From Persicaria tinctoria (taxonomy: Eukaryota > Streptophyta > Magnoliopsida > Caryophyllales > Polygonaceae): a stretch of 64,000 nt of DNA. Made by a program: the position numbers and the translations under genes. The stretch covers positions 84,499,350 through 84,563,349 of the forward strand of contig JBANSL010000006.1 in assembly GCA_037127255.1 (NCBI GenBank), read 5' to 3'. The notes under the pieces are model-generated. The model searched no databases. It saw only the letters and a list, made by a program, of their open reading frames with translations, and had not been told where the DNA came from. Of the stretch, positions 54,369-64,000 are shown one piece after another (within the stretch, counting starts at the first letter, position 1; each line of letters starts with the position of its first letter).

Positions 54369-55180
54369 TATTTTTTTTGAAATCAAACGTGCTCTCATTC
54401 CAAATCTAATTCCGCCAATTCAAAAACTTTGGCTGGAATATCAGTTACAAAAGTTTGTTCATCCCCGAAACTAGGACAGATACAAGCTACAAAGTGAGCT
54501 ACGACATTACCCGATCTACGAACATGCATAAACTGACATGACGCAAATGAAGACGCTAAACAACGAATATAAGACAACATACTTCCTAGATAAGATAAGT
54601 CGGTTGAGGTGGAACGGATGCTAGAAACTACCACAACAGAGTCCGACTCCACTTCAACGGATGTAGCACCCACCGCGAGTACCTTCATGAGTCCATCAAT
54701 AATGCCCATCGCCTCAGTCTCATCAGGCCACCAGTCCCCTTTGCGACGTTCCACTGCAGCTAGGCTAACAAAACCATAGGAATCTCGAACCACCACACCT
54801 AGACCAATTGCATTAGGTCCCAAAAACGCAGCGTCCGTGTTCACCTTGACAGTCCCATGTGACGGGGGCACCCAGCTCGACTTCAGCTCAACACCCACCC
54901 GCGGCACAGTTGTATCTTGTGCAAACGAGCGGTAATCCGCACACATCTTCACAAAACACAACCTAATCGCAACCACCTCCTCACGTGGGATTGGTGTAAT
55001 CCCTCCCTCCCCGAACACCTGCCGATTCCTAACGGCCCATGCCACCCACGCCAAGATGAAGAACATCCCCAACCCCTCTGTGCCATCTTGGCACAACACA
55101 GCCTCCGCAAGCTTGAGAACTAATTGAGCATTTAAGCCCAAAATAGTCGCCAACAGTGAAGACTCTTCCCACACAAAATA
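54369..55180 (-). mobile_element. 5'-truncated LINE tail
   Basis: Minus strand; ends in TTTCAAAAAAAA (54377-54369). Flanked by the 8-bp duplication TTGTTAGT at 54361-54368 and 55181-55188. About 0.8 kb, only the end of ORF2 remains. Confidence 0.8.
54395..55174 (-). pseudogene. LINE ORF2 C-terminus with RNase H domain
   Basis: One open frame of 259 codons. It shows KVNTDAAFLGPNAIGLGVVV, ETEAMGIIDGLMKVLAVG, VEVESDSVVVVSSI and RRSGNVVAHFVA, which together are the D-E-D-D layout of plant LINE RNase H. It removes RNA from the RNA/DNA hybrid during reverse transcription in intact elements. 5' truncation removed the endonuclease and RT. Confidence 0.82.
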
Positions 55181-55194
55181 TTGTTAGTACTTGA

Positions 55195-56060
55195 CACACT
55201 AGTGATTATAATTATTTGTACATACTCAAGGTTTTGTTTACTATATACCCTATAATTATTTGTACGTAATCAAATAATGTTCATATATACGCTATAATTA
55301 ATTATACGTACATAATTAATAAATATTATGCTATAATTAAATATTCGTACGTACTCAAGGAATGTTCATGTATACGCTCTAATTATTCGTACGTACTCGA
55401 GGTTTTATTCACTATATAAGATTATAAGCTATAATTATTCATACATAATCAAGGAATGTTCCTATATACGCTATAATTATTATTACATACTTAAGAATGT
55501 ATTCACTATCTACACCAGGGACGGAACCAGGAATGAAAATCGGGGTAGGCTGAAATTGCTTTATATAATTAATTTTTTTAAGAGTTATTAATATTATATA
55601 TATATAACACAATTTTTTTTAAAGAGATTAATATCACATATAACACCTAATTAGTAAAGTATATATATGTTGTTGGTGTTTTTTAAGATTTAAGTTAATA
55701 AAGAGGAAAAAAATAAAGGAAGATGCATGTTGCTGCTGTCTGTTGATGTGAGTTAATTACAAGGGGAAAAATGTTGTCTGTTGATGGCATTAAGATTCGA
55801 ACACGGGTGGGCTTTACAATTGACCTATTAAACACAATGACAAAACCAGTTGGGCTAAGCAAACTATCTGTTCAACATAGCCTTCCTACTTAATATATTT
55901 TTGATTTTTGGGGTGGGCTGCAGCAAAGCCCAGCCCACCCCTAAGTCCGTGTCTGATCTACACTATAATTATTTGTATATAAATCACGAATGTTCATATA
56001 TATGCTATAATTATTCGTACATAATCAAGGTTTGGTTCTCTACATCAAATAATGTCATAA
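55195..56060. repeat. AT-rich minisatellite, ~42-50-bp unit, split by a MITE
   Basis: About nine degenerate units built on GCTATAATTATTCGTACATA followed by ATCAAGGAATGTTCATATATAC. Seven lie before 55508 and two after 55963. Confidence 0.82.
55516..55955. mobile_element. hAT-like MITE inserted in the minisatellite
   Basis: Imperfect terminal repeats CAGGGACGGAACCAGG and CTAAGTCCGTGTCTG. Perfect 8-bp target duplication ATCTACAC at 55508-55515 and 55956-55963. 440 bp, no coding capacity. Confidence 0.83.
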
Positions 56061-56387
56061 TGAATGAAATGCTTCTTAATTACCTGTTTCGATTTACCAC
56101 AATGCATCCCTAAAAAAAATTACCCCAACTCCGAGATAATGAATGAATATATATATCTTGAGTTGCAAAAGAAGATTTGGCCACAATTGGTAGATTACAA
56201 ATCCCTGATTTTCACCCAATTTCATGGAGTTAGGGAATAGGGAGTTACGACTTACGAGTGAAAATGGGAGATAGTTTTTTACCCATATCACGCGCGTACC
56301 GTTTTTTCTGCACCGTATATCTCGGCCTTTTCAATTTTTTCATTTTAAAATAATAATAAAATCATGGTAATCCATCTTATCGTAATT
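56061..56387. other. intergenic stretch
   Basis: No gene or element seen. A few A/T-rich microsatellite bits. Confidence 0.5.
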
Positions 56388-56403
56388 AATGGCTATGATA
56401 TAT

Positions 56404-57199
56404 TGTCCAGTCTCGGGATTTCAGACCCATTCTATCTGCACTTGGGAATAGTCTACAACCTGCGGCACTGTCTAACCTCGTTTTCGCTTGGTGGACGACT
56501 TGGAACATCAGGAACGAACACTTGTATCAACAGACCGCTATCCCGCAAAAAGAATCGGTCCTACGAATGATTAAATCTCACATAGATAACTGGAACAAAA
56601 CGTTTGCTACCGAGGCGGAATTCGAGGAGGTTATACGCCCCCATCGGAGGGTATCTTCAAAAACGAACAACAAACAAAAAAAGATTCAGTGGCGGAAGCC
56701 TCCAAGGGGTACGTACAAACTTAATTTCGATGGATCCTCTCTTTCTAATGGCGACAGTTATTCCGGTATCGTTATTAGGGATTGGGAAGGTCGCCCAGTC
56801 TCTATTCACCACCAACAACTTGGTAAACAGAATCCACTTACAGCAGAGGCTCTTGCCCTCAAAATGGGGGTCCAACTAGTATTGCAACTCAACTTAGATT
56901 GGATCCAAATTAAAGGTGATTGTAAGATAATTATGGACCATTTAAAAGGGAAAACTAAATGCCCTTGGGAGATAGAACTAATTCTCACTAACGTTCAAGT
57001 CATGCTATCGACTGTGAGAGAAGTAGTGTTCTTTCACGTTCCTTGTATGGGAAATAGAGTGGCGGATAAAGTTGCACACCTTTGCCGCTCTGCCCGAGGA
57101 GTTGATATCGAAAATGACCCAGGTCTTCTTGACCTCATCCGTAAGGATGCTGCCGGGTAGGGCCAGCCCATCCGAATTCTTTCCTAATCAAAAAAATAA
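56404..57199 (+). mobile_element. 5'-truncated LINE tail
   Basis: A 16-bp target duplication AATGGCTATGATATAT flanks it at 56388-56403 and 57200-57215. Tail is CCGAATTCTTTCCTAATC followed by A-rich sequence, shared with the LINEs at 61511 and 62160. Confidence 0.9.
56405..57160 (+). pseudogene. LINE ORF2 C-terminus with RNase H domain
   Basis: Open from the truncation point to the stop at 57158-57160. RNase H motifs: KLNFDGSSLSNGDSYSGIVI, TAEALALKMGVQLVL, IKGDCKIIMDHLKGKTKCPW and MGNRVADKVAHLC; ends LLDLIRKDAAG. The same ending is found in the LINEs at 60484 and 62170. No internal stops, so the insertion is probably recent, but the protein lacks endonuclease and RT. Confidence 0.85.
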
Positions 57200-57215
57200 A
57201 ATGGCTATGATATAT

Positions 57216-57857
57216 GCTCACAAAATACATAGTAAGTTTTGCTTACACAAGAACCACCCTCTCTCTGGATCCGGATCCTCTCCTTATATTATAGGAGACC
57301 TAATAAGTAAATCTTCACACTCTAAATAATTCAATGGTCAAGATTACAATCTCTTTAATTTAACAAAAAAAAAAAACCAAATCCTCTTCAACTCCAAGTA
57401 AATCTCCACCCTCCAAATAATTCAATGGCCAAGATTACAATCTCTTTAATTTAACAAAAAAAAAAAACAAATCCTCTTCAACTCTTGCAGCCCCAATCCT
57501 CCATCCCCTCGCCTGCGGATTCCAGCCAACCACCACTATTGCCATCGACACCGCTCTTCCATCCACCGAACCGAACCTAAAACCAAAATTCCCAAAAATG
57601 AAAACCGAAAACCGAACCTAAATTAATAGGTCTGGTTCGGTTTTACGCATTAGGTTCGGTTCGATTATAACCTAATCGAACCGAAATAAAAAAAGTAAAA
57701 TTTGGTAAATATCCATTTTAGACCCTATTTTTTGCTCCTTGTCCATTTTCATTAAGGAGTTAAGTGATTGTCCCAAATTGACAATTTTGACATTCCTTCT
57801 CATTTTCCTTCCATCCAATTTTTTAATTTGACCATTGACTATTGACCATTGATCGGT
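57216..57857. other. intergenic stretch with a ~93-bp direct duplication
   Basis: CAATGG(T/C)CAAGATTACAATC plus A(12-13) and flanks occur twice in tandem (about 57310-57395 and 57405-57485). Downstream, 57580-57685 is rich in GGTTCGGTT/AACCGAACC motifs. No gene seen. Confidence 0.65.
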
Positions 57858-58605
57858 CAAGGACAATGACTTTTGGTGACACATGTGTGGTGACATGAAA
57901 ACTTTTTGGTGACAACTTCATTTTTAGAGGGTTTTTTACGGGGTCACTGTCACCACCTTTATCAGGAGTGATACATGTGTGGTGACATGAAATTTTTTGA
58001 TGACAACTTTGTTTCAAGAGTTTTTTTTATGGGGTCACTGTCACCATCATTATCAATGGTGACACGTGTGGGGTGACATGAATATTTTTTTATGACAACT
58101 TCGTTTCAAGAGTTTTTTTTATGGGGTCACTGTCACCATCCTTATCAGTGGTGACACGTGTGTGGTGAAATGAAATTTTTTTTATGACAACTTCGTTTCA
58201 AGAGTTTTTTTTACGGGGTCACTGTCGTCGTCCTTATCAGTGGTGACACATGTGTGGTGACATGAAATTTTTTTGATGACAACTTCGTTTCAAGAGTTTT
58301 TTTTTACGGGGTCACTGTCACCACTCTTATCAGTGGTGACATGAAATTTTTTTGGTGACAGCTTCGTTTTTGGAGTTTTTTTTACGGGGTCGCTGTCACC
58401 GCATTAACAGTGGTGACACATGTGTAGTGACATGAAATTTTTTTGGTAACAACTTCATTTTTAGTTTTTTTTCCTACATGGTCACTGTCACCACGCTTAT
58501 CAGCGGTGACATGAAAAAATTATATGACAGCTTCGTTTTTTGAGTTTTATTTAGCGGGATCACTGTCACCACCCTTATCAGTGATGATACATGTGTAGTG
58601 ACACA
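57858..58605. repeat. ~91-bp minisatellite, eight units
   Basis: Each unit has GGGGTCACTGTCACCA (near 57941, 58031, 58123, 58214, 58307, 58384, 58479, 58556), TTATCAGTGGTGACA and TGACAACTTCGTTTCAAGAG. TGTCACCACT and AGTGGTGACA within a unit can pair as a hairpin with a short loop. Unit length varies from about 75 to 95 bp. Confidence 0.88.
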
Positions 58606-58724
58606 TTTATTAAGAGATGATAAGTGATATTAGCAAGAAATCAAATCTGCATCTCAAAATCCAGATCTAGTGAATAAGAAAATGATGGAAATACATTCAA
58701 CCTCATTTTATAAAAGTTGGTACT

Positions 58725-59476
58725 GTGATGACAGCTTCCACTGCTGAGCCAAATGGCGGCCCAATCCTTCACCGCTGCTTCTCCTTTTCCTCAATCAACG
58801 ACAATCTTCTGAATCCGCCGGCGGAAAGTCATGCTCGGAGACCGTTTTTTACTTCGCTGGTGATTGGTCACACTCTGCCACCGCCTTGCCCGCTTAATCG
58901 GACATTCTCCGACCCGGTGCCTCAATTTCTAATTCAGGCACCTAAGCGAGCAGATGAAGAAACTAATCGATGAAATCGCTAATCAAGATGATCTTGATGG
59001 GCACGTTCACGATTTCGCCCCTGAATCTGAAACCATTCCACCTGATGACAATGTCCAATTCTCATCCTCAATTTCAAATCTAGGGTTACGACGAGCACCA
59101 AGACCAACTAGAGAGAGAAGAGAGGAGAAAGAAGGGCGGTTAGTTGGAGGCGGTCACTGGAACTGTCTCCGGCGGAATTCAAAAGGAGGAAGTTGTTGAA
59201 GTTCCTCGCATATAAGAGGAGCTAGGCAATGGCGGCGCGTCGAAGGCGGGATGGTGCTCGACATAAGGTCGATCGGGGACCTCCACAACAAGAAAACACA
59301 CGCGACGACAACGGGGAAGCCATGGCGCTTCGAGGTTCTAGATCTAAACCGAGAAGGGCAGGGTAGGGCGGTTGGTGGAGGAAGACAACACCGACAGAGG
59401 ATGTGTCCACCGTTGTAGATCGAGGAGCCAAGTGACGAGAGAAGGGTGTCGAGTTCCAACAGCCAGAGGAAGACAG
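58725..59476 (+). other. G/C-richer, possibly genic fragment of unknown identity
   Basis: Open frame 58725-58973 (ILHRCFSFSSINDNLLNPPA) and an overlapping acidic frame to 59199 (DDLDGHVHDFAPESETIPPD). Base composition is exon-like and continues after the hAT-like insertion at 60115-60260. No domain recognised, no consistent frame or splice structure. May be a captured or decayed host gene. Confidence 0.3.
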
Positions 59477-59484
59477 CACCGACG

Positions 59485-60106
59485 CAGAGCCGATCCTATC
59501 ATTTTAAATACCCTGGGCGAGAAAGACATAAAGGGCCCTTAATTTAACAAAAACTTCTTTCATAATAATAAAAAAAAATTACATAAGTTCAACATAAAAC
59601 AAGGCCTTCATGTAATCATGTATCCCAAAACCTATAATATAGAAGCAATAATTACAACTAAAACATAAAAGACTGTAGTAGAATATTATAGCATATAGAC
59701 AACGTTGAGACATGGCAAAAGAAAAACAATTCCTATCTCGATTGCCCTTCATTGTTTTGCCTGTTTACTTACAATTCTTTAGTTTTTCAATGGAAAATTG
59801 CCCACCACAACCCACAAGAATTAAGAGGAAAGAGAAATACTGTAGTAATTAAGAGGAAAATGTGAACTGTGGAAGGAGGAAAGAGATTGCACGCCACATC
59901 TCTTTTTGTTTATTTATTTATTGTTGGGCTGAATAAAAGGTAGTAGGTGGGTTGGGTTTACTCAGTTGTGGGCTTTTTTAGAAATTATTTACAGATGCAA
60001 CATACTACGTATATAATACATATATCAGTAAAATTGAGTTGGGCCCCTTTAATGGACTGGGCCCAGGGCAATCGCCCAGATTGTCCCTGCCCTTGGGCCG
60101 GGACTG
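59485..60106. mobile_element. hAT-like non-autonomous element
   Basis: Ends CAGAGCCGATCCTA and TTGGGCCGGGACTG, similar in reverse complement. Perfect 8-bp target duplication CACCGACG at 59477-59484 and 60107-60114. 622 bp without transposase. Confidence 0.82.
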
Positions 60107-60114
60107 CACCGACG

Positions 60115-60460
60115 GAGGACTTCGAAGCAACCGAAGTCGAAGTTGCTGGTGCCGGATTTTCAACAACAGAAATCGCTGAAGCAGAGGGAGGGACGAGCGA
60201 GAATGGATGGAGATCTGGGGTGAAGATGAAGGGATTTGGGGAAAATAGAAGGAGAGATAGTTAGGGTATTATGGAAATATTTTGGATAATTACTTTAGGG
60301 TGGACACAACGAAAAAAAAATTCACACGTTAACAGCCCTACTAAATCAGTAACTTTAATGATTTTTAAAAAAAATCGTCATACATAACTTTTGGGAATAG
60401 GTTAGAAAGTCATAGAAAACAAAGACCAATAATGTACTTATTGGAGTTAATGAGCTATGC
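60115..60460. other. stretch between two hAT-like insertions
   Basis: 60115-60260 continues the exon-like composition seen before 59477. The rest is A/T-rich. No gene supported. Confidence 0.45.
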
Positions 60461-60483
60461 ATCAAAGTCAGTGGCGGAACTAG

Positions 60484-61511
60484 CCACAAAAACCGTGAAT
60501 CTAACCAACGATATCAATGACTGGATCTGGAAACTCGATGTTTCACCAAAGATAAAGAATTTTATGTGGAAAGTCTGCCACAATGGTCTACCAACGGCTG
60601 CTCGACTCGCACGAAGGGGGGTGGCCATACCTTCATACTGTGCAGTCTGCAATCACCATGAAGAGGATACAACCCATTTGTTATTTGAGTGCAAATTTTC
60701 ATGGTGTGGGCTGAATGTCCCACCTTCAGTAAGAGTGAGAATCCAGGACAAAATCAAAGAGTCAAGAAACATTGAGTCGCTGATGGCTTTTGTGGCAGGG
60801 CAAGTTGATTCCAAACAAAGATCCCGAATGGCAACTAACTGGTGGATAGCTTGGCTTTGTCACAATAAATTCCTCTTCCAGCAGATAAAACTTCCCAGTA
60901 TGGAAGGATTCTTGAAAATGTGCAATTCGAGTATAAGAGAATGGGAAAAGGCATGGACAGTACTAGAAGATGACATTAATCCAACGAGAATTGGTAGTAA
61001 CAAAAGACAAAAACCACTGAGTGCAAAAAAGGCCACGAAATGGAAAACCCCACCGCCCGGTAAATGGAAACTGAATTTCGATGGCGCTGCTGGAGGAAAT
61101 ACAGAAAGTACTATTGGGTATATTATCCGCGACACCCATGGTGTGGTCACATCAATTGGGGGAAGGAAAATAGGGCTACAGAAACCTTTGATGTCAGAAG
61201 CAATAGCGTTAAGAGAAGGGGTCCTTAAGGCTCGCGAGTTGAGAATTCCTAGACTTATTATTGAAGGTGACTCGCTGATCATCATAGAACATCTAAAGGC
61301 CAAAACAAGATGTCCGTGGGAAATTGAGCTAGTCATGTCTGACATTAGCTCCCTCACCACGGGGTTTGAAGAGGTTTCGTTCTCCTACGTGCCTCGAAGC
61401 GGCAACGCTGTAGCAGATAAGGTAGCACACCTTGCTCTAGTTGCCACCACTACCACCTTTGATCCCGATCTAGGTCTTGCAGACCTCATCCGAAAGGATG
61501 CCAACGGGTAG
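60484..61511 (+). pseudogene. LINE ORF2 C-terminal half: zinc-binding RT-associated domain and RNase H
   Basis: Open from the truncation point to the stop at 61511, no internal stops. It starts with WIWKLDVSPKIKNFMWKVCH, has the zinc-binding CAVCNHHEEDTTHLLFEC (60643-60696) and the RNase H series KLNFDGAAGGNTESTIGYII, SEAIALREGVLKA, IEGDSLIIIEHLKAKTRCPW and SGNAVADKVAHLA, ending LADLIRKDANG. Same family as the LINEs at 56404 and 62122. An upstream in-frame ATG lies in flanking DNA and is not part of the element. Confidence 0.87.
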
Positions 61512-61560
61512 CTTATAGCTCCCGAATTCTTACCCAATCAAAAAAAAAAAAAAAAAAAAA
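60484..61560 (+). mobile_element. 5'-truncated LINE inserted in a hAT-like terminal repeat
   Basis: A 17-bp target duplication GTCAGTGGCGGAACTAG (60467-60483, 61561-61577) includes the end of the hAT-like element. Tail CCGAATTCTTACCCAATC then poly(A) to 61560. Confidence 0.9.
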
Positions 61561-62121
61561 GTCAGTGGCGGAACTAGACTCTCGATGATGAGGGGGCCGA
61601 AATTTTACATTATATTATTTTTGTTTATCAAGCACAAAATTTTAAAAAATATATTAAAAATGCAATAAATTTGTAGTTTACATGTGCAATTTCTTTATGA
61701 AAAATTGAAAAAAAAAAGGTGGACATACTGAAAAAATGTGGATTTTTTTTATCATAAATAAAAGTGTTTCAAAAATTTTCAAAAAAAACTATAAAATTAT
61801 AGTTTAAATGTTTAATTTCTTTCAAAAAAAAAATGGTAAAAAAAATTGAAGGCATACTAAAAATATATTGAAAAATTGTAAAAAATTGGTCCAAACTAGA
61901 GGTATGAAGACTTGAATCTCTAATCTCTAAATTAAAGTGGTTGCCCTTTAACAACTAAATCATTATTAATATCATATATAATTACCTATATAAATAGTAC
62001 TAAATATATAATTACCCATATGTTACGGGAAAAAAAAAACTTGTGGGAGCCAGGGGCATCCCTGGCCCTCAAGTAGTTCCGCCTCTGATCAAAGTCGTAT
62101 ATGGATGATTTGACCATACAT

Positions 62122-64000
62122 ATTTTTTTTATTTTTTTTTGATTAAGTAAAAATTCGGATGGGAATACCCTATCCGAAAGCATCCTGTCGGATGAGGTCA
62201 AGAAGACCTGTATCTAGGTATAGCTTTGGCCCCCTGGTTGAGTAGCAAAGGTGTGCAACCTTATCCGCTACCCGGTTACCAATACGGGGAATATGAGATA
62301 TATCAACATTATTTATTTCTCGGAGAAGGGCTTGGATATCTGACATAACCATTTCTATTTCCCAAGGACACCCAACTTGTGTTCTTAGATAATCCGTGAT
62401 AATCTTTGAGTCTCCCTCTATTATGAGATCGGTTATTTTTAGTTCTCTAGCTTTTTCTACCCCAAGACGTAGGGCTAGAGCTTCCGCCATAAGAGGTGAT
62501 TGTCCACCAATAGCTTTACCACCAATGTTGATAGGGTCACCACACCAATCTCTGATAATGTATCCAATGGAGCTATTTGAGGTTGATTTAAATGATCCGT
62601 CAAAGTTTAACTTGTATTTTCCAACCGGAGGTTTCCTCCAACGGTAGGTTTTCCTATTGTTCTTGGTCAGACTTCTTCCCTTATTTTGTTTATGTAAGCC
62701 GTCATCCTCCATCTCATTCCATCTGCTAGCTTTTCTCCAGTTTTCAATACTGTCCATGATCATTTTCTTAATACCCTCTGCAGAGGGGATGTTTTCATTT
62801 CGAAAGATTGTTTGGTTCCTTATAAACCAAATGGTCCACCATCTGATTGCTATCTTTTGTTTCTTCTCCATAGGAAGAGAGGAACCTAAAATTTGTAGAA
62901 TTTGATCCATATCTCTGTTTTCTGAAATAAGAGTGTTAATACTTTGAGATATTTGTCCAGAGAATTGTTGTTGGAAATTGTTGATGGGACATTCTATGAA
63001 TAGATGAATATCATCTTCCGCGAACTGATTGCAAAAGCTACATGTATTCGGTACCGCCACCCCTTTTTGGGCTAGGCGGGTAGCCGTGGCAAGGCCTTTT
63101 TGTTTTATTTTCCATATAAAGTTCTTAACTTTTGGAGGGGCGTCAAGTTTCCAGATCCATGAGAATTCATCTGATGGTTCATCCGATGGTCCGGAGATTA
63201 AGTTATAGGCACTTGTCGTTGTGAACCAGCCCTTTTTGGCGGGCCACCAATACAGTCTGTTTGCAAAGGGGGTGATTGGCAAGGGGATTTTCATAATATC
63301 CTCTATTATGGGCTCAGGAAGCACCGACACAAGTTTCTCCTTCCACCATTGTCCTCCTATAATGAAATCGCTCACAGAATCATGTGGATTAATGTTATGT
63401 TGAGAATCTATTTTGTCCTTTAGAGGTATCGTTGCTACCCAATTATCTTCCCAAAACTTAATTGATTTCCCATCCCCCACCTGCCAGATGAGTCCCGTTT
63501 TAAATTTCGGGATTAGAGACCTTAGTTTTGACCATTGCCAAGAGGCATTGCCTTTTCTAGAGTAGGCAAGGATGTGACAGTCTTTCAGATACTTGTATTG
63601 TATGATTTTGACCCAGTTATTCTCCGGTTCAGCCAGAATTTTCCAAAGAAGTTTTAGTTGGAGGGCTTCATTCATGTCCTTAGTTTTTCTAATACCCAAT
63701 CCTCCACCCGCTTTTGATTTACATATCTTGTCCCAACCGATTAATGGGCTATGTTGAGCGTCTTTGTTCCAGAAGAAGGTTCTGTTGATTTGATCTAATT
63801 GTTTATGGACCGCTACCGGGAGCATGAAGCTCTGCATCGAGTATAAAGGTTTTGATGAAAGATTAGACACTATTAGGGTTGCTCTGCCTTGTTGTGATAG
63901 GGTATTTGCACGCCATTTGCTCAATTGATCTTTAGATTTGCATATTATTTCGCCAAAAGTTTCCTTTGTAACCCTCCCATTTATGATGGGACAACCTAGG
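62122..64000 (-). mobile_element. LINE, 3' part; continues beyond the right edge
   Basis: Minus strand. The tail reads CCGAATTTTTACTTAATC then A-rich (62150-62122), matching the other two LINEs. The left flank begins at about 62121; the matching target copy would be outside the window. Confidence 0.87.
62170..64000 (-). CDS. LINE ORF2, C-terminal 610 codons (partial, open at right edge)
   Basis: One uninterrupted frame from the right edge to the stop at 62170. It begins after the RT core with CPIINGRVTKETFGEI and KSKDQLSKWRANTLSQQGRA (the region after the RT palm in plant LINEs), followed by GLGIRKTKDMNEALQLKLLW, the zinc-binding domain CSFCNQFAEDDIHLFIEC (near 63050-62990) and RNase H (KLNFDGSFKSTSNSSIGYII, MAEALALRLGVEKA, IEGDSKIITDYL, IGNRVADKVAHLC), ending LLDLIRQDAFG. 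It is the least damaged LINE here. Whether endonuclease and RT are intact lies outside the window. It would reverse-transcribe its own RNA at nicked target DNA. Confidence 0.85.
   Translation of the reverse strand, partial: LGCPIINGRVTKETFGEIICKSKDQLSKWRANTLSQQGRATLIVSNLSSKPLYSMQSFMLPVAVHKQLDQINRTFFWNKDAQHSPLIGWDKICKSKAGGGLGIRKTKDMNEALQLKLLWKILAEPENNWVKIIQYKYLKDCHILAYSRKGNASWQWSKLRSLIPKFKTGLIWQVGDGKSIKFWEDNWVATIPLKDKIDSQHNINPHDSVSDFIIGGQWWKEKLVSVLPEPIIEDIMKIPLPITPFANRLYWWPAKKGWFTTTSAYNLISGPSDEPSDEFSWIWKLDAPPKVKNFIWKIKQKGLATATRLAQKGVAVPNTCSFCNQFAEDDIHLFIECPINNFQQQFSGQISQSINTLISENRDMDQILQILGSSLPMEKKQKIAIRWWTIWFIRNQTIFRNENIPSAEGIKKMIMDSIENWRKASRWNEMEDDGLHKQNKGRSLTKNNRKTYRWRKPPVGKYKLNFDGSFKSTSNSSIGYIIRDWCGDPINIGGKAIGGQSPLMAEALALRLGVEKARELKITDLIIEGDSKIITDYLRTQVGCPWEIEMVMSDIQALLREINNVDISHIPRIGNRVADKVAHLCYSTRGPKLYLDTGLLDLIRQDAFG

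Larger units (their letters stand above)
60469..62087. mobile_element. hAT-like non-autonomous element, interrupted by a LINE in its left terminal repeat
   Basis: Ends CAGTGGCGGAACTAG and TAGTTCCGCCTCTG. Perfect 8-bp target duplication ATCAAAGT at 60461-60468 and 62088-62095. A LINE sits 15 bp inside the left end; without it the element is about 525 bp, A/T-rich and non-coding. Confidence 0.85.

Noticed and set aside
57858..58605. CRISPR-like array
   Set aside because: The units are contiguous degenerate minisatellite repeats without unique spacers, in plant DNA.
59154..59529. Minus-strand ORFs with S/P/R-rich translations
   Set aside because: Three frames overlap with no domain or splice support; composition alone does not justify a gene call.

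Overview
The window is nuclear DNA of a flowering plant, probably a eudicot. It is almost entirely transposable elements nested in one another. I found no host gene that I would call intact, no rRNA, tRNA or CRISPR array, and nothing bacterial. The best preserved genes belong to a Mutator-like DNA transposon (MULE).

Layout. 1-7192: 5' part of a minus-strand Ty3/gypsy element of the Tat/Ogre type (copy 1), with its 5' LTR; it runs off the left edge. 7193-15491: a minus-strand Athila-like gypsy element with broken gag, split protease and one LTR. Its protease is interrupted by a second gypsy-type remnant (8414-11632). 15492-26069: a plus-strand chromodomain gypsy element (chromovirus) truncated at its 5' end. 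Its RNase H region is split by a 7.4-kb insertion (16887-24292) whose two LTRs point in opposite directions. That insertion itself holds a hAT-like MITE (17948-18693) and a Ty1/copia element (19274-23216). 26070-27135: pseudogene of a coiled-coil protein and a short AT-rich repeat. 27136-49399: Tat/Ogre copy 2 on the minus strand. It has a 5.0-kb 3' LTR carrying a Harbinger-like element with gene-like inserts, a 7.8-kb single-frame polyprotein broken by four stop codons, and a 5' LTR into which a 6.1-kb MULE has jumped (41373-47517).

49400-64000 is a mosaic of five LINE fragments (three with a clearly shared tail), three small hAT-like elements with 8-bp target duplications, and several minisatellites.

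The most coherent biological unit is the MULE. Its ~640-bp terminal inverted repeats (TIRs) each appear to supply a promoter, a non-coding first exon and the same splice donor. They drive two convergent genes: an apparently complete 837-residue DDE transposase and a 164-residue GRF-zinc-finger, coiled-coil, membrane-anchored protein. The layout resembles maize MuDR (mudrA/mudrB), with an unrelated accessory gene. The other standout is the inverted-LTR element, which appears to have integrated as a palindromic cDNA: both outer ends are U3 ends, a perfect 5-bp target duplication flanks it, and the host reading frame is restored when it is removed.

Insertion ends and target duplications were read by eye. 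Protein family calls rest on recognised motifs, not on database searches.
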